Below, piece after piece: positions 49,972-62,026 of a stretch of DNA of 64,000 nucleotides. Source of the DNA: Cordia subcordata (lineage: Eukaryota > Streptophyta > Magnoliopsida > Boraginales > Cordiaceae). How positions within the stretch are numbered: the stretch's first letter is position 1; each line of letters opens with the position of its first letter. The stretch is taken from contig JAPTOF010000020.1 in assembly GCA_028554755.1 (NCBI GenBank), positions 749,001 to 813,000 of the forward strand. Reading direction: 5' to 3'. The notes beneath the pieces are model-generated. The model ran no database searches. It was given only the letters and a program-made list of their open reading frames with translations, and was not told the DNA's origin. The translations under genes were made by a program, and so were the position numbers.

Positions 49972-52180
49972 GTAAGCAGAAAACTCTCATCTCCATCACT
50001 TTCCTTTTTTAGCAAATCATTTCTTTCAGCTTTTCATATGTACACAGAACAACACTGTTGGAAAATTATTGCTTAAAGTGAAAAAAAACCCAAAAAAGTT
50101 ACTGCTTGCTGTAAGTAGTTTTTTTTTTTCTTTCTTTTTCTGTTTTATTTATAGTAAGTGGTACAAGAAGTTGATTTCTTTTTCCCCTTTCAAGTTTCTA
50201 TTTTTGGAGAAACAGCGGAGATTTTTACAACCCAGATCGAAGCATTCGTTTTTGCTCCTGAAAACGCTTTGGAAAAGCAAATTAACGGCTTCTTTTTTTT
50301 TTGCTTTTCTTTTTCTCTTCTCCTTTCCCTTTCACCATCTTTTCTTTTTTCCTTTCTGTTTTATTTTCTCGTTTTTCTATTTTTCTTCAATCCTCTTTTC
50401 TGTTTCTCACTTTTTTCGTCTTTGTTTTTTCTTAATCGTTGCATTTATTAGCTCAAACGTTTTTTTTTTTTAAAGCAAAAAGCCCTTTTCCCATCTCTTT
50501 TCAGTTTTCACTTTCACCTTCGTTTTTTTTTCTTTTTTTCATTTTTCTGTTTTGTTTTCGGTTTTTTTTTCTTGTTCCCTTCGCAAATTGTTTTCTGTTG
50601 TTTCACTTTTTATTTGGGTTATTGTTTCTGGGAGTGGTTAACGACGTCGTTTTCTCGCGGTTTATCGGGAAGATTTTCTATGCATAGATTATTGAGTTTT
50701 TTTTTTTTTTTCCCACTGTTAGTATTTTTCAATAAAACCCCTAGATGGGGGACCGCATCTTTCTCAAGAAAAAAGAATTTTATCCTTGGAAAGAGCAGAA
50801 AAAATAAGCATTTATTTAATATCGCTTAATATATCTCTTTTTCTTTTCACTTTTTTTTTATAAAAAAATTCCTCTTTTAGTTTTTAATTTTTTACAGTGT
50901 CTCTGTTGTCCAAATATATTTTTCTTGAATTTGACTAGTTATTTTCAATATAAAATAACAAAATTATATTTTCAATATTGATTTTGGTGATATATTATAT
51001 TAAGTTTTCATGAAACGTTAACTTTTGCCATATGATTGCTGGGTAGGTGTAAAAAACACATTGAAATGATTTTTCTGATTGCAGACAGATATGAAGGATA
51101 GTATAGTACATGCATTGCTAATCTTCAAATATATTTACCCAATCCCATTTAATGAGATAAGCTATTATCAATTATTTATGAAACTCTTGATAAGAAAGAG
51201 TATTATCCTCGTATTTGTATAAGCCACAAGTTAAGTTGGTGGGGTGCTTCTAGTAAAATAATAGCAAGTTGCTGGTCTAGTAAAATTTTATTGTATTTTT
51301 ATTTTATTTTTTTTTAATGAGGGGTTGTTATAGAAGAATTAAAAAAAGACCATCTTCTTCTAACTAGTAGTTGTAGTGGTTGCAGGAGGTTAAGAGACAT
51401 TTGGTATTACTATATACCATTTCTTTTTCTACCAATAATGCTAAGCCTTGAATGATTGAGCTTTTCTGCATCATCCCCATGTCTCACACTTTTAGGTACC
51501 CTTTTTCGTACGGGTGGAACTTTTAACTGCATAAGCTGCTTATATGCTTATTGAGATCAGTGGATAAAAAACTAGTAGTAAAGTTTCTCAGTTAGTTGAT
51601 TCCATTTAACTTTTTCTTTTTCTCTCCTTTTTTTTTGGGGGGGGGGGGGAGGGGGTGTTTGATTCTGCTTTGGATTAGATGATTGCATGATTGATTTATG
51701 TGGATTGGTGATGAATCAATTTTCTCTATCCCATTCTGTTTGTTCATTGCTAAGCTCAAGATTTTGAATAATTGGGTGCTTAATCATAGTTTCGATGAAT
51801 CGGAAACTTTTATTTAACACAATTGATTTTTTTTTCTTTTTTTCTTTTTTTTAAAAAAGGGGATTCATATCTGATTCATGGTTGTTCAGTGCTACGTTCA
51901 ATATGTTTGCAAGATAGGATGTGTACCCTGTTGGAGACTTTTTGTTTTTCTTTGAATGAGTCTTGCTAAGTTCTGTAAATAATTTGCTCGAATAGCTGCT
52001 TTTGTGTGTGAAAATTACAAGCTCTATGTTGATCCATGTGAACCTTCATTTTTTTTTTTGGGGGGGGGGGGTGCTTTTGGAGGAACTAATATGCTCAGCA
52101 TTGCTGAATTGATTCCCTGTTGACTGTGTACTCCAGGAATGTAGAAGTAGACAACTAGTTTGACTGAATCGTTATACTTG

Positions 52181-55032
52181 ATGAGTTCCTTTATGGAGAT
52201 GGAGTGGAATGGCAAGTGGGACTGGGAAAACCTGATGATGTTCGGACCAAAGGTTAATGAAAGTCCCAAGAAGCTGCAATTAACAGACTGGGGGATTGAA
52301 GATGAGGAAGAAATGGATGCTGGATCGTTCAATTTGTCTGGAGGTGGTAGTGGAAATGGCCACTCAGGGTCGGATTTGGGAATTGGTTCTTCAGCAAAGA
52401 GCTCAGTATCAGCTTCTACTGACTCTTCACCGGAGGATGGTAGTAAGACACCCCCTTTTGGTTTTGAGGCAATGAAGGGATCCCTTGTTCATGCTAGAGG
52501 AGAGCTGTGGGGAACTTCTCCACCTCCAGAGTCTTCTGTTGGTTCTGTTGAACCTTTAATCGGTCTAAAGCTTGGTAAGAGGACTTACTTCGAGAATAGC
52601 TGTTCTGGTGGTAATGCAAAGAGCCCATCCTCTGTCATTCCTGTGCCATCCACCACTGCTGCAAAGAAGACAAAGTCACCATCTCCAGGTGTGTGCGTTC
52701 CCCGCTGTCAGGTGGAAGGCTGCAATATTGATCTTTCATCAGCTAAAGAATATCATCGAAAGCACAGAGTTTGTGATAGCCATTCAAAATGCCCAAAAGT
52801 TATTGTTGGAGGCCTGGAGCGTCGGTTTTGCCAACAATGCAGCAGGTAAGCTTCTTATGGAGATAGCATCTTCGATTGTAACTTGCATTATTTCAGCACG
52901 CATTTGTTTGTTGACGGAAAATAACAGCAAGCATGTCTTTATTTATTTCTCACTTTAGATAGTTGGTTTGATCAAGTTATTGCTTGTTATTGTGCAATTG
53001 AAGGTTTCATAGTTTGACAGAGTTTGACGAAAAGAAGCGAAGCTGTCGGAGGAGGCTTTCTGATCATAATGCACGGCGCCGCAAACCACAGCAGGAGACC
53101 ATTCAGTTTAATTCTTCTAGGCTCCCCTCATCCTTTTATGGTATTATATTGAATTCAACGTCAGACTACTAGTTTTATATGGATGTATTAGATGGCCTAA
53201 TATTCATCTACTCACCAAAGTTCGCACTCTCTGCTCTTCATAAAAAGCATGAATGTGTAAAAACTGCAAGTCTATTATTAGCCGCCAATTACATGTAGGT
53301 AATAATATTTTTAGTCTGCTATTGTTGCAACTATAAGTAGAAGACATGTAAATGAATTGACGGACAGCAGCTCTGCAAACTGTTGGTTCTTAACAATCCT
53401 AGCTTACCAAAAAAATTCAAGTGCTCTTCTGAAGAATTAGTAGTTTGGTGTGGAAAAAACTCGAAAACTTAAGATAACATGTGCAAGATAATTACTTTTA
53501 AAAATATCTGACAATGGTACTGCTTCAATGTGGACATGGTTCACTTTGCTATATGATATGATCTAGGACTGTTTGTTGGATTAATGCCTCTGGTACTTCT
53601 CCCTTTTTTTTTCCTTTTTTTTTTTCTTTTCTTAACTGATCTTAAAGATTCTGTTGTGGGGTTGGATAGTCCTTTCACATGGTGTTGTATGTTCAGTGAC
53701 TTGTGTATGTGGTTGTTGTACCTCATCTTTCCCTTATATATAGATTAAGTTGATATTATGAGAGTCGAATCATCAGCAAAATGCATCATTCTGGTCTCAG
53801 AACATGCAGCAATTGGTAAATCGCCAATTATGTGAATTATATTTGTACTGGCCCAATTGATCAAAGTTCATTCAGATATTATTTTTCATGTGCAGATGGC
53901 AGACAACAAATAAGTTTCGTGCTGAATGGCGTTCCTCCTGTTCACTCTAGAAATGCTGCATATTCAGACTGGGAAAGCTCATGTAGCTCGAAGTTCACTA
54001 TAACAAGAGCCTTTCCTTTGAAACCCGACAAAGCTGGAGGCATGTCTGGCCAGCCACAAATAACAGGGAATCAGGTATTAAATGTCATCGGTGTGCACGG
54101 TAATACTTCCAATGGGTTATTGGCACCAAAGGGCACCAGTTCTCCAGTTTTTAGTCAAGGTATGAGTATCATAATCCTAAAGTTAATATGGAGCCTTAAG
54201 ATCCAATCTTTGTTCTATTTACACTGTTGAAACTCCAATAGCGCAGTGGTATATTGTATGGTTGGGACTTACTTGAATGTACTGGTTTTTCACTTGCAAA
54301 ATTAGCTAATCTTTTCCTTCTAGCAATTTTGGTGTGGTGAACAGTATTGAGTTTTCTGCTGCATTTATGGACACTTGTGATTCATGAAATACAGTATGCC
54401 CGTATTTAACTAGTTCTATTATTTATGGCAAACTGCATTCTCTATGTCGACTTGAATTTCGAGTAGAGGATGAGAATCTCTAGTTCTTTTTTCCTCATTT
54501 CATTAAGGAAGAATAGGAGTCCCATGTCCCTGGGTGGTGGAATTCATTTGGACAGAATTATGAGATGGAAAACTTGTTTGCATTTCTTTCTTGTCATTTG
54601 ACGTTGCATCTTGATGTATTAACCAACTGATGTAAATCTTACGTGATTAAGTGGATTGGTTGTGATATTTTATTATTTTGTCTTTTAGGTTTCAGGGATT
54701 CTATATTCACTTCCCCTGTGGATGCAGCACCAGAGTTTTGTCGTGCTCTCTCTCTTCTGTCAAATAATTCTTGGGGTTCGTTTGAGCCAGGATCTATTTC
54801 ACTTGATAACCCTGTCCATGTTAGTCGTTCCAACACACTCCAGACTGCGATGCATGGGATCCCACAAGGTCTGCCGCTTGCTTCATCAGAATGCTGGCCG
54901 AATGGGCAGCAATCAACATATCCCCGTGTACATACCTTGACCTCCAACAGCAATGGAAGCGGTCACTTCGAGGGGTTTCAAGCTTTCAAAACGCCGTATG
55001 ACTCAGATTTCCATCGCAGTTCGTTGGACTGA
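52181..55032 (+). CDS. SPL: SBP-box transcription factor, SPL2/10/11 clade (miR156 target)
   Basis: Transcription factor for phase change and lateral organ development, binding GTAC cores through the SBP zinc domain. Coding exons: 52181-52845, 53004-53140, 53896-54159 and 54689-55032, all GT/AG and in frame; 469 aa. The N-terminus has [15 protein letters not shown] and the clade motif [11 protein letters not shown]. The SBP domain, about residues 174-250, starts [20 protein letters not shown] and includes CQQCSRFH (across the exon 2/3 junction) and the NLS region [18 protein letters not shown]. The last exon carries the miR156 site at codons for RALSLLSN. The first ATG after the acceptor is 52181; upstream only TTG is in frame. 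Position and clade fit SPL10/SPL11, but single-gene orthology to SPL2 versus SPL10/11 needs a tree. Confidence 0.95.
54743..54762 (+). promoter_or_regulatory. miR156/157 target site in SPL
   Basis: GTGCTCTCTCTCTTCTGTCA, the standard SPL target, pairs with miR156 with one mismatch. It encodes ALSLLS in the last exon, as in other miR156-controlled SPL genes. Confidence 0.95.
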
Positions 55033-55497
55033 CTCGTCGACTCGTGCATTCTGCCATTCCTTGCCTTACTCGGTACAGTGTTATTGGACTTAATAGTAGG
55101 ACAATCTGCGTGTTTTCAGCAATTAATATTTACTATTTACTATATGTAGGAATCCAGATATGGAAATTCCATAGTCTATATAGCTAAAAAGTTTTACTTC
55201 ATGGTTTTGAAACCTGATTTTGCTTTATTATTGGCCTAGGGGTCTCTCTCTAAATTCTCTAAAACTCTTCTTATTGTTGCTAAACACTTTATTTGGTGCA
55301 TGTTGTTCCCTTGGCAGATACTGTATCGCTTCTGAATGCCAAAGTTATTGGGTTTCTTTTTGGATAATCATGTTAATATTTGGCTCGTTTGGTTGTAATT
55401 TGTCTTCCATGACACTTTGCCTACATCGGTATTTATATGATTCTTCTCTCACCCTACCTAGATATTGTAAAGCCAATCAGGTGATCTTGTTCTTTAA

Positions 55498-55721
55498 CGG
55501 TTGTTTGAATTGAAATTTTTTTTTTTTTTTTTATGGGGAGAAACACTTTTTTCCCCCTTAAAAAAAAATTGTTTTTGTAATAATTGTTTGTCTTAGCTTT
55601 CAAAAGAAATTACAATTTTTAAAAAAATTTCAAATATATTTTTATCCTCTAAAAAAAGTAATTTTGTTTCTAAAAATTGTTAAGAAAGTATTTTTATAAG
55701 AAGTCAATTCAACAGAGACTT
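55498..55721. mobile_element. Tourist-like MITE, GTTTGGATTG family
   Basis: It lies just downstream of SPL. Ends are CGGTTGTTTGAATTGAAATT and, inverted, AAGTCTCTGTTGAATTGACT. TAA flanks both sides (55495-55497 and 55722-55724). The interior is A/T-rich like its relatives. Confidence 0.75.
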
Positions 55722-55991
55722 TAAGCCAAGGATAATTTAGTGGCTGTTAGGAGCGTTTATTTTGTTATTTTTAAGTAATTACAGTAAAAAGTATAGTATG
55801 TTTCACGTGTTTTTACTGTAGCAGTTTAAAAACAGTAAAACTAAGTACTTCCAAAGAGGCTGGTACTGGAACGGTCGTTTAACCATAGTGGGATATCTTA
55901 CCATGACAAGTGTCACTATTATCGGATAGAAAGTTAATGATAGAGCAGCCAAGTTGTCAAGATGTTGGTGCACATGTATCTGATGTTATTG

Positions 55992-55996
<5 letters not shown>

Positions 55997-56028
<32 letters not shown>
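55997..56028. repeat. (GA)16 microsatellite
   Basis: An uninterrupted run of alternating A and G follows TTGGATGC. Such loci are usually length-polymorphic. Confidence 0.95.
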
Positions 56029-56030
<2 letters not shown>

Positions 56031-57305
56031 TAGAGTTATGAGGTGGGATAAGTAAAGCAGAGTTGAGGTTAAGATGAGGAGCACGAGGGTTTATGATGGG
56101 TTGCAGATTGACATGACAACAAAGGCGCTGGCCTCGTCCTAATTTATGTCCTTCATGCATGATATGCAAGCAGTGATGGTGACTCTCACACTCAGACCCC
56201 TTCGTTACTGTTCTCTCTGTACCTTGAAAACTGTCTTCGTAGTATGCATTCTGTGAAATCTGCTATAGCTCAGAGACTCAAAAGAGTTAACATTGAAATC
56301 TGAGTCATCAATTTAACATTTTAACGTCACAGAAAACATTAATTACAACATGCCTGTTGAACTTCGGGTATGTCATACAAAAATTTTGATTCCTTTCATA
56401 AAATTATAATCGTTCTTAATATGCATTTTATTAAAGAATAAAAATTTGTGGCCAGCTCGTAATTTTAACATTTTGTGGTCTATTTTACCCTTAACGAGAA
56501 AAAGTAAAAATTTTAATTTGAAATAAACCTTTTGTTTCTCTTTCATCATTAAATATCCAACATCAACAAGTATATTATTTCCAATGAATTGACCAACACA
56601 TTATATTTCTAATAAATTGAGTAACATGTGTGTGTATATACATTAAACAAAATAGATAGAAGTCAAATCAGCTACCGAAAAGCTAATTGTAAAACTAGAT
56701 ACAATGCCAAGACCATAAGTCGGTCTAGTACTTGTTGGACGTTGTTTCTCAACATTCACAATATTTTTTATATATACTCAAATTAATTTTTATTATCTAA
56801 AAAATATTCATTTTTAATAACTTTTTTTTAATTAGCGCCCATCCAATTAATAAAATGAATAAGAAAAAAGAAAAATTAATTTGAATAAATTTATAAAATA
56901 TTAAGAATTAATATGAATATTTTAAAATAATATGGACTAATTAAATTATGTGCGTGAAACATTTAGGACAAATTTAACATTTTAAATAGTTACATCAATG
57001 TTATTACTCATGATCTTATTTATAGTTAGTTTTTTTTAGTTTGTTGATGAAGCAATATTCATCATATAAAACACTAAAAATGAAAAAGATTCCGCTTGGA
57101 TTCACAATTTTAATATAGTTTGCCTTTAGTTTGATCATATATATTCGTGCTTTACTGGGATATTTTGTTGAAAGAATGAAACATGGGTAATGAATTTCAA
57201 GAGTTGCTTTATTGTCTCAATGATCATATTTTGACTATCACAAGATCTTATGAGGTGAATATTCATAATTTAATACCAAAATATTCATAAAAACATATGC
57301 GTTAG

Positions 57306-57935
57306 AAGATAGTTAATATGATGTCTCGCCTTGTAATGCTTCTTGAAAAATGATGTGGCATCTTCTAAAACTTCTTAAGTTTTTAGATATAATTTTATTA
57401 ATTTATTAATAGTACTATATAAATACTTTATAATTTTATAAATAGTGTGTGTGTGTGTATATCAATTTTGTAATTTTATTTTTTACATTTTTGTTTCTAT
57501 TTTTTTGTTTTTATTAGTAATTAATAAAACATAACCAACAAAAATTAAGAATTATTGATTCCGTCTCAAGTTAAGATATATTAACATGACGTAGCACCTT
57601 TCAAAACTTCTTGAAGATACTTATTTTTATATTTTTACTTTTCTATAAATATTCTATAAATGCAATCTTGTGTATCTTTTCATTTTAGACGTCCTATAAA
57701 CTTGTTTTTTTTTAATGTTTTGTACTTTTTATATTTGTTATTGAGTGATCATTAAAAGTGAAGCCCGCAAAAATTAAAACTTACTCCTGTGGCCTCAAAT
57801 TAGACGATAGTTAATATGATGTTTAACCTCGTAATGCTTCTTGGAAAATGATGTGGCATCTTCTAAAACCTTTTAAGTTTTTTAGGTATAATTTATTAAT
57901 AGTACTGTATAAATACTTATAATTTTATTAATAGT
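57306..57935. repeat. Spaced direct repeats of about 135 bp
   Basis: ATAGTTAATATGATGTCTCG (about 57310) and ATAGTTAATATGATGTTTAA (about 57808) both continue with AATGCTTCTTG, AAATGATGTGGCATCTTCTA and a TAATAGTACT[A/G]TATAAATACTT stretch. A weaker third copy lies near 57565-57660. They could be the ends of a decayed element; no termini were proven. Confidence 0.75.
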
Positions 57936-60626
57936 ACTATATAAATATTGATCTATAGATAATCAAGGAATTAGTATTAATAAGATTTTTCTAGAATATA
58001 ATATTACCCACATTGACCAAACTACATAGGATTAAAAAGGTCAAATGACTCCCTTGTATTTGATAAATCGTCATCATTATTTATAATTTTAAATATTTTT
58101 TAAATTAATTTATGTATACGACCCATCTTAAGTTATAAAGGGTCCCTTAAGATTTCACATTTGATGTTTCATTAAAGATAAATGAAAAGATGTGATTTTT
58201 AGTTAAACAACAAAAATATATTCTTATACTTATAATTTAATAAAGTTAGACTTGCAAAATCAATGAATTAACTCATAAATTAATTTTACAAACAATAAAA
58301 TATATAGATAATTTAATAATAATTGATAAACTAACCATCTTTGCTCTTTAGACTCTTTTACTTCTATAAAATTTTATTATTGTTCTCTCTCTAACTATGC
58401 AACTAAAACTTTCAAAACCAAGAAAAAACTCTTTTATTTACTAGAGAGATGTATTTTATGTTACATTGTAATATTAAACTTTTTGACCCCTCTTAATCAA
58501 GGTTTTGGTTCCGCCTTGATTGTTCATTTTGAAATTTTTCATGCCTAAATTCGTTAACTATTCGTTAGTAGAATATTGTGGCACACAAGAGTTTGCTTGT
58601 CCATATAATATTGTAATTTATAATAATCAACTAAGTTATAATATTGTGATTTATAATAATCTAATAAGTTATAATAATAATAATAAAACAAACATAATTA
58701 ATTTACGTCTAGAATCTTACTTTTACTTCATAGTCAATTTACTAAATAATGATATATTGATTTGAAAAAAAGGAAAAGAAAAAATTGATAATGGGTAAGT
58801 AAAAGAAATGGAAAGCATTAGATTATTATAATAGTTATTTGTCCAATTAGTGTTTTATTTTATTTTATTTTTTCTATCATAGCCTTAATGCCTTATCCTA
58901 CTTTTTTTTTTTTCATGTCTTATATTTTTTTCACTATCTTTCTTACATTTTTTCCCGCTATCATATACCTTATGCCTTTCTTTTCCCTACCTTATCCTAA
59001 TATGTTTTTATTCTTTTTTTCTTTATTATATTTCTTTACCAAAGAAAAATAATTTTTAGCCACCTATTGTTATCCATCTCAATAATGTATCACAAATTTT
59101 GTCTTTTATGATTTTTTTTTAAACTCTGTATTGCCTCTTACATGTACAATGGAAAGAAAATAGTTATGCAACATTTTTTATTTATTTCTCTACCTAAACA
59201 ACCATTTTTCTAAAAAAATATAACATACAAATTTTTCTTGTAATAAAATAATTTTATAACAATTATATAATAAATAATTTTTTATAATTATATTATTTTA
59301 TAAACTTAAATTATGATCATAATATTATTATAATGTAAAAGCGTAATGATACATCATAGATATGTTTGTGTGAATTTACTTCTATTTGACAAACAATTTT
59401 AGAGGGAAATTTATTAGGATTTTATGGAATCAAATTTTGGAAGGATAAAATGCAAACATTAAAAAAAAAAGTGAGAAATAAATGTTGGTTAATATTTTGA
59501 CCAAAAAAGTGGGAGAGACACGTGAGGGGAGGGGGGGGGGAGAGAAAATAGTATGCGTTTAAGATAAATAAATGAGGAAGGAGAAAGAATAGTAATGATA
59601 AGAGAGAGAGAGTTGTAACGAGAAGAAAGAACACTGTTATAATGAAGAGAGAGAATGTAAATAAGTAATTATTTTTAATTATAATTTAGGATAAAAATAT
59701 CTTTTTATCTATTTGAAAAGTACTTTGGCTCATTTTGACCAAGCACTTTTTGGCTGTTTGACATGATCATTAAAGTATCTAAATTCATGACACCCACGAC
59801 ATTGGTGGACTCTCCAGTTGACAAGTCAAGTAACACATCGATCAGCCTCTCTATGTCACTAGTTTCGCCTGAAATTACGGGTGTAACTGAAGTAATCTTT
59901 TGCAGTCGTCAACCGGGAATTTCCGCGGGCTTTGTTTAGGCCTGTTTCTCTCAAGAAAATAAGCCTCTTTAAGACATGAATTAAACTAATTAATGACGTA
60001 TTAGCTCCAATATTGCTGTCTCTCTTTAGTCTTTTCCGGCGGTCTTGTGGCTTTCTGCTATTTTGAATTTTAGTAAAAGGTGTTCCATTGGGGGTTCAAA
60101 CTCTGGGACAGATTTGTTCAAATTTTGATAACAAAATTTCGTGGAGCTCTTGAAGGGTGTTTAACATCATATCTGAAAGTGCATATTTCAGAATGGAGTG
60201 ATCAATCTGTAATTAACTGAAAACATGCATAATTATGCCGAATTTAACTTGAGAGCTTTCGATAAACATAATCATCTAAGTAGCTAGTCTAAACAAGTCT
60301 CACATTTGAGAAACGTATTCAGCAGATCATTAAGCAAGATATAATAATATGTATGAAAAGGAGAAGAGCCGAGTCCATGTAAAAACCATTCAGAATCTTG
60401 GTCAATAAAGATTGACCCAAATAAAGAAAAAAAAGGGAAAAAAAAAAAATAAACAAACAAACGATGAAGATAAGCTAGTAGGGAAAAACATGATTAGTAG
60501 CAAACATCTGAGCAACATAAACAGGAAAGATGTGATGGGTAAATTAAAGTCATGGAAGCTATGAAAATGAAGTGGAAATATGAAACGGACTATTCCTTGG
60601 TGAATTTGAAGCATCAAAAGAAAAAT

Positions 60627-62026
60627 CTAGAGCCGACCCCCCGATGGAAATGCACGGAAGAAGATGGCCGCGGCTAGCGCAATAGGTCCAGCAAGGCCTG
60701 GTACGTGTTTGAATCCGTTAGAAGTGGCGGCTGCGGTTGTTGATGATGTTGTCCCGGGGGTTGAACCTGGTGTTGGTGTAGCTGAAGTCGGAGGATTGGT
60801 GAAGATAGCTGCTTCAGTAGAATTTGGAGGCAGGTGCAAAAGCTCTAGTTCATCAAGGAGATTATATCAGGAGCAATGACCGTAAGAGACAAAAAAAATA
60901 AAAAAATAATGCTGTAGCATCCATCTAAGGGATCAAATTTCAATGTAGAACGAATTTCATCCCTTTAATCACAATTGTTATTATTTTTTTTTCTCAAGAC
61001 TAAACCACTGTGATAGATGTAATAGACTGTTTCTTTTCTTGGCTAGATTGATATAATAGACTTTTCTTCTTTTTGCCCTCTTGAAAGAGGCTAAGCCGAT
61101 TATATTGGACACATCTAAGAGAAAGGATCCTCTACACTCTACACGTAGAACCTTTCTAATCTCGTTGGAGATTTTGGTTTTTTGGGGGGGGGGGGTGTTT
61201 CTCAGAAGTAATATAATGCACTCCAAGCGGAAGCGGAAGACCATAATTTCTAATATATCTGCACTTCTATTTGCCTTCCTGTAAACATGCTTAATTGCCT
61301 CCTGAAAACATGGTTATTGGAAAATCCTGATTCTCTGCCATCAATTTTTGACATTCCTCAATACAAGGAAGCAAATTATTCCTTGGGTTAATAGGCTTTT
61401 CTTCAATAAGCATACTCCAGTATCATATTATTTAAAAACCGTTTTAGATTAAAAATACCTTGAAAACATTCTTGCCTCCATTTGTTAAAAAAGAATATTA
61501 TAAACAATACAAACTCAATTATAAGCCTGCCACCATATTGAGGGTAATCAAGTACCTTAAAATGCTTAATTATACGGTAATAGTAAACCTAAATTATTAT
61601 AAATTATATACAATTTTCACACAAAACCGACGTGAGAACTGCGTTGCAAACAAAACGGGGTGAGGAATCCTTACTTGGGCAGTCACTAACACTAGCATTA
61701 GCCAACTTGCAAGCAGAAGGCAGCTGAAGCAGCTTAGCTTCTTGAATGCCCATGCTCTTGAGTTGAGGATTGGTTCCATTGTGGATCTGCTGTATGATGT
61801 AACAAAGACACACTGGATCATCCTCCTTGATGTCCGTCACCGCATCGCAACACTCTTTGCTTGGCGCATTCGCCTTGCCGGTTGCAAACGTCAAGCACGC
61901 CGTCACTTTGTTGAACTCGCTGCTACACTCCTCTTGCAGCGTATCCCCACTCACCCGCCCACTAATACACACCATGCACAACAATAACACTGCCACAGAT
62001 CGAGCTTTCGCAGCATTCTTCGCCAT
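60627..62026 (-). CDS. LTPG1: GPI-anchored non-specific lipid transfer protein, LTPG1 type
   Basis: Cell-surface lipid carrier used in export of cuticular wax and suberin lipids. Two coding exons: 62026-61675 and 60844-60627. The junction CCCAA|GTAAGG to AACTAG|AGCTTTTGC gives CPKLLHLPPNST. The product is 189 aa (Arabidopsis LTPG1 193). A signal peptide (AVLLLCMVCISGRVSG) ends at about residue 27. The eight-cysteine domain follows as C34-X9-C-X14-CC-X12-CXC-X30-C-X9-C, with the LTPG phrases KVTACLTFATGK, SKECCDAV, GIQEAKLLQLPSAC and NASVSDCP. Then a Thr/Pro/Ser-rich stretch leads to the hydrophobic GPI signal GLAGPIALAAAIFF. No upstream ATG is in frame. A small third exon cannot be ruled out. 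LTPG1 versus LTPG2 needs a tree. Confidence 0.92.

Larger units (their letters stand above)
55722..60626. other. Intergenic DNA between SPL and LTPG
   Basis: No gene recognised. It holds a (GA)n tract (55997-56028) and spaced direct repeats at 57306-57440 and 57799-57935. A sequence at 58480-58520 resembles one end of a hAT element. The last part (60400-60626) is likely the LTPG 3' UTR. Confidence 0.5.

Noticed and set aside
50069..50829. Phe/Leu-rich open frames in the SPL leader intron
   Set aside because: They come from T-rich intron sequence (long TTT/TTC/CTT runs). The donor at 49972 and the acceptor at 52136 bracket them, and no domain is visible.
52572..52958. Second reading frame over SPL exon 2
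   Set aside because: The SBP domain is in the frame starting at 52181; the other frame crosses the splice donor and has no homology.
54639..54953. Minus-strand frame over the last SPL exon
   Set aside because: Antisense shadow; the plus strand encodes the conserved SPL C-terminus with the miR156 site.
55745..55870. Possible small MITE with an ACAGTAAAAA...TTTTTACTGT inner palindrome
   Set aside because: Outer ends do not match convincingly and no target duplication was found.
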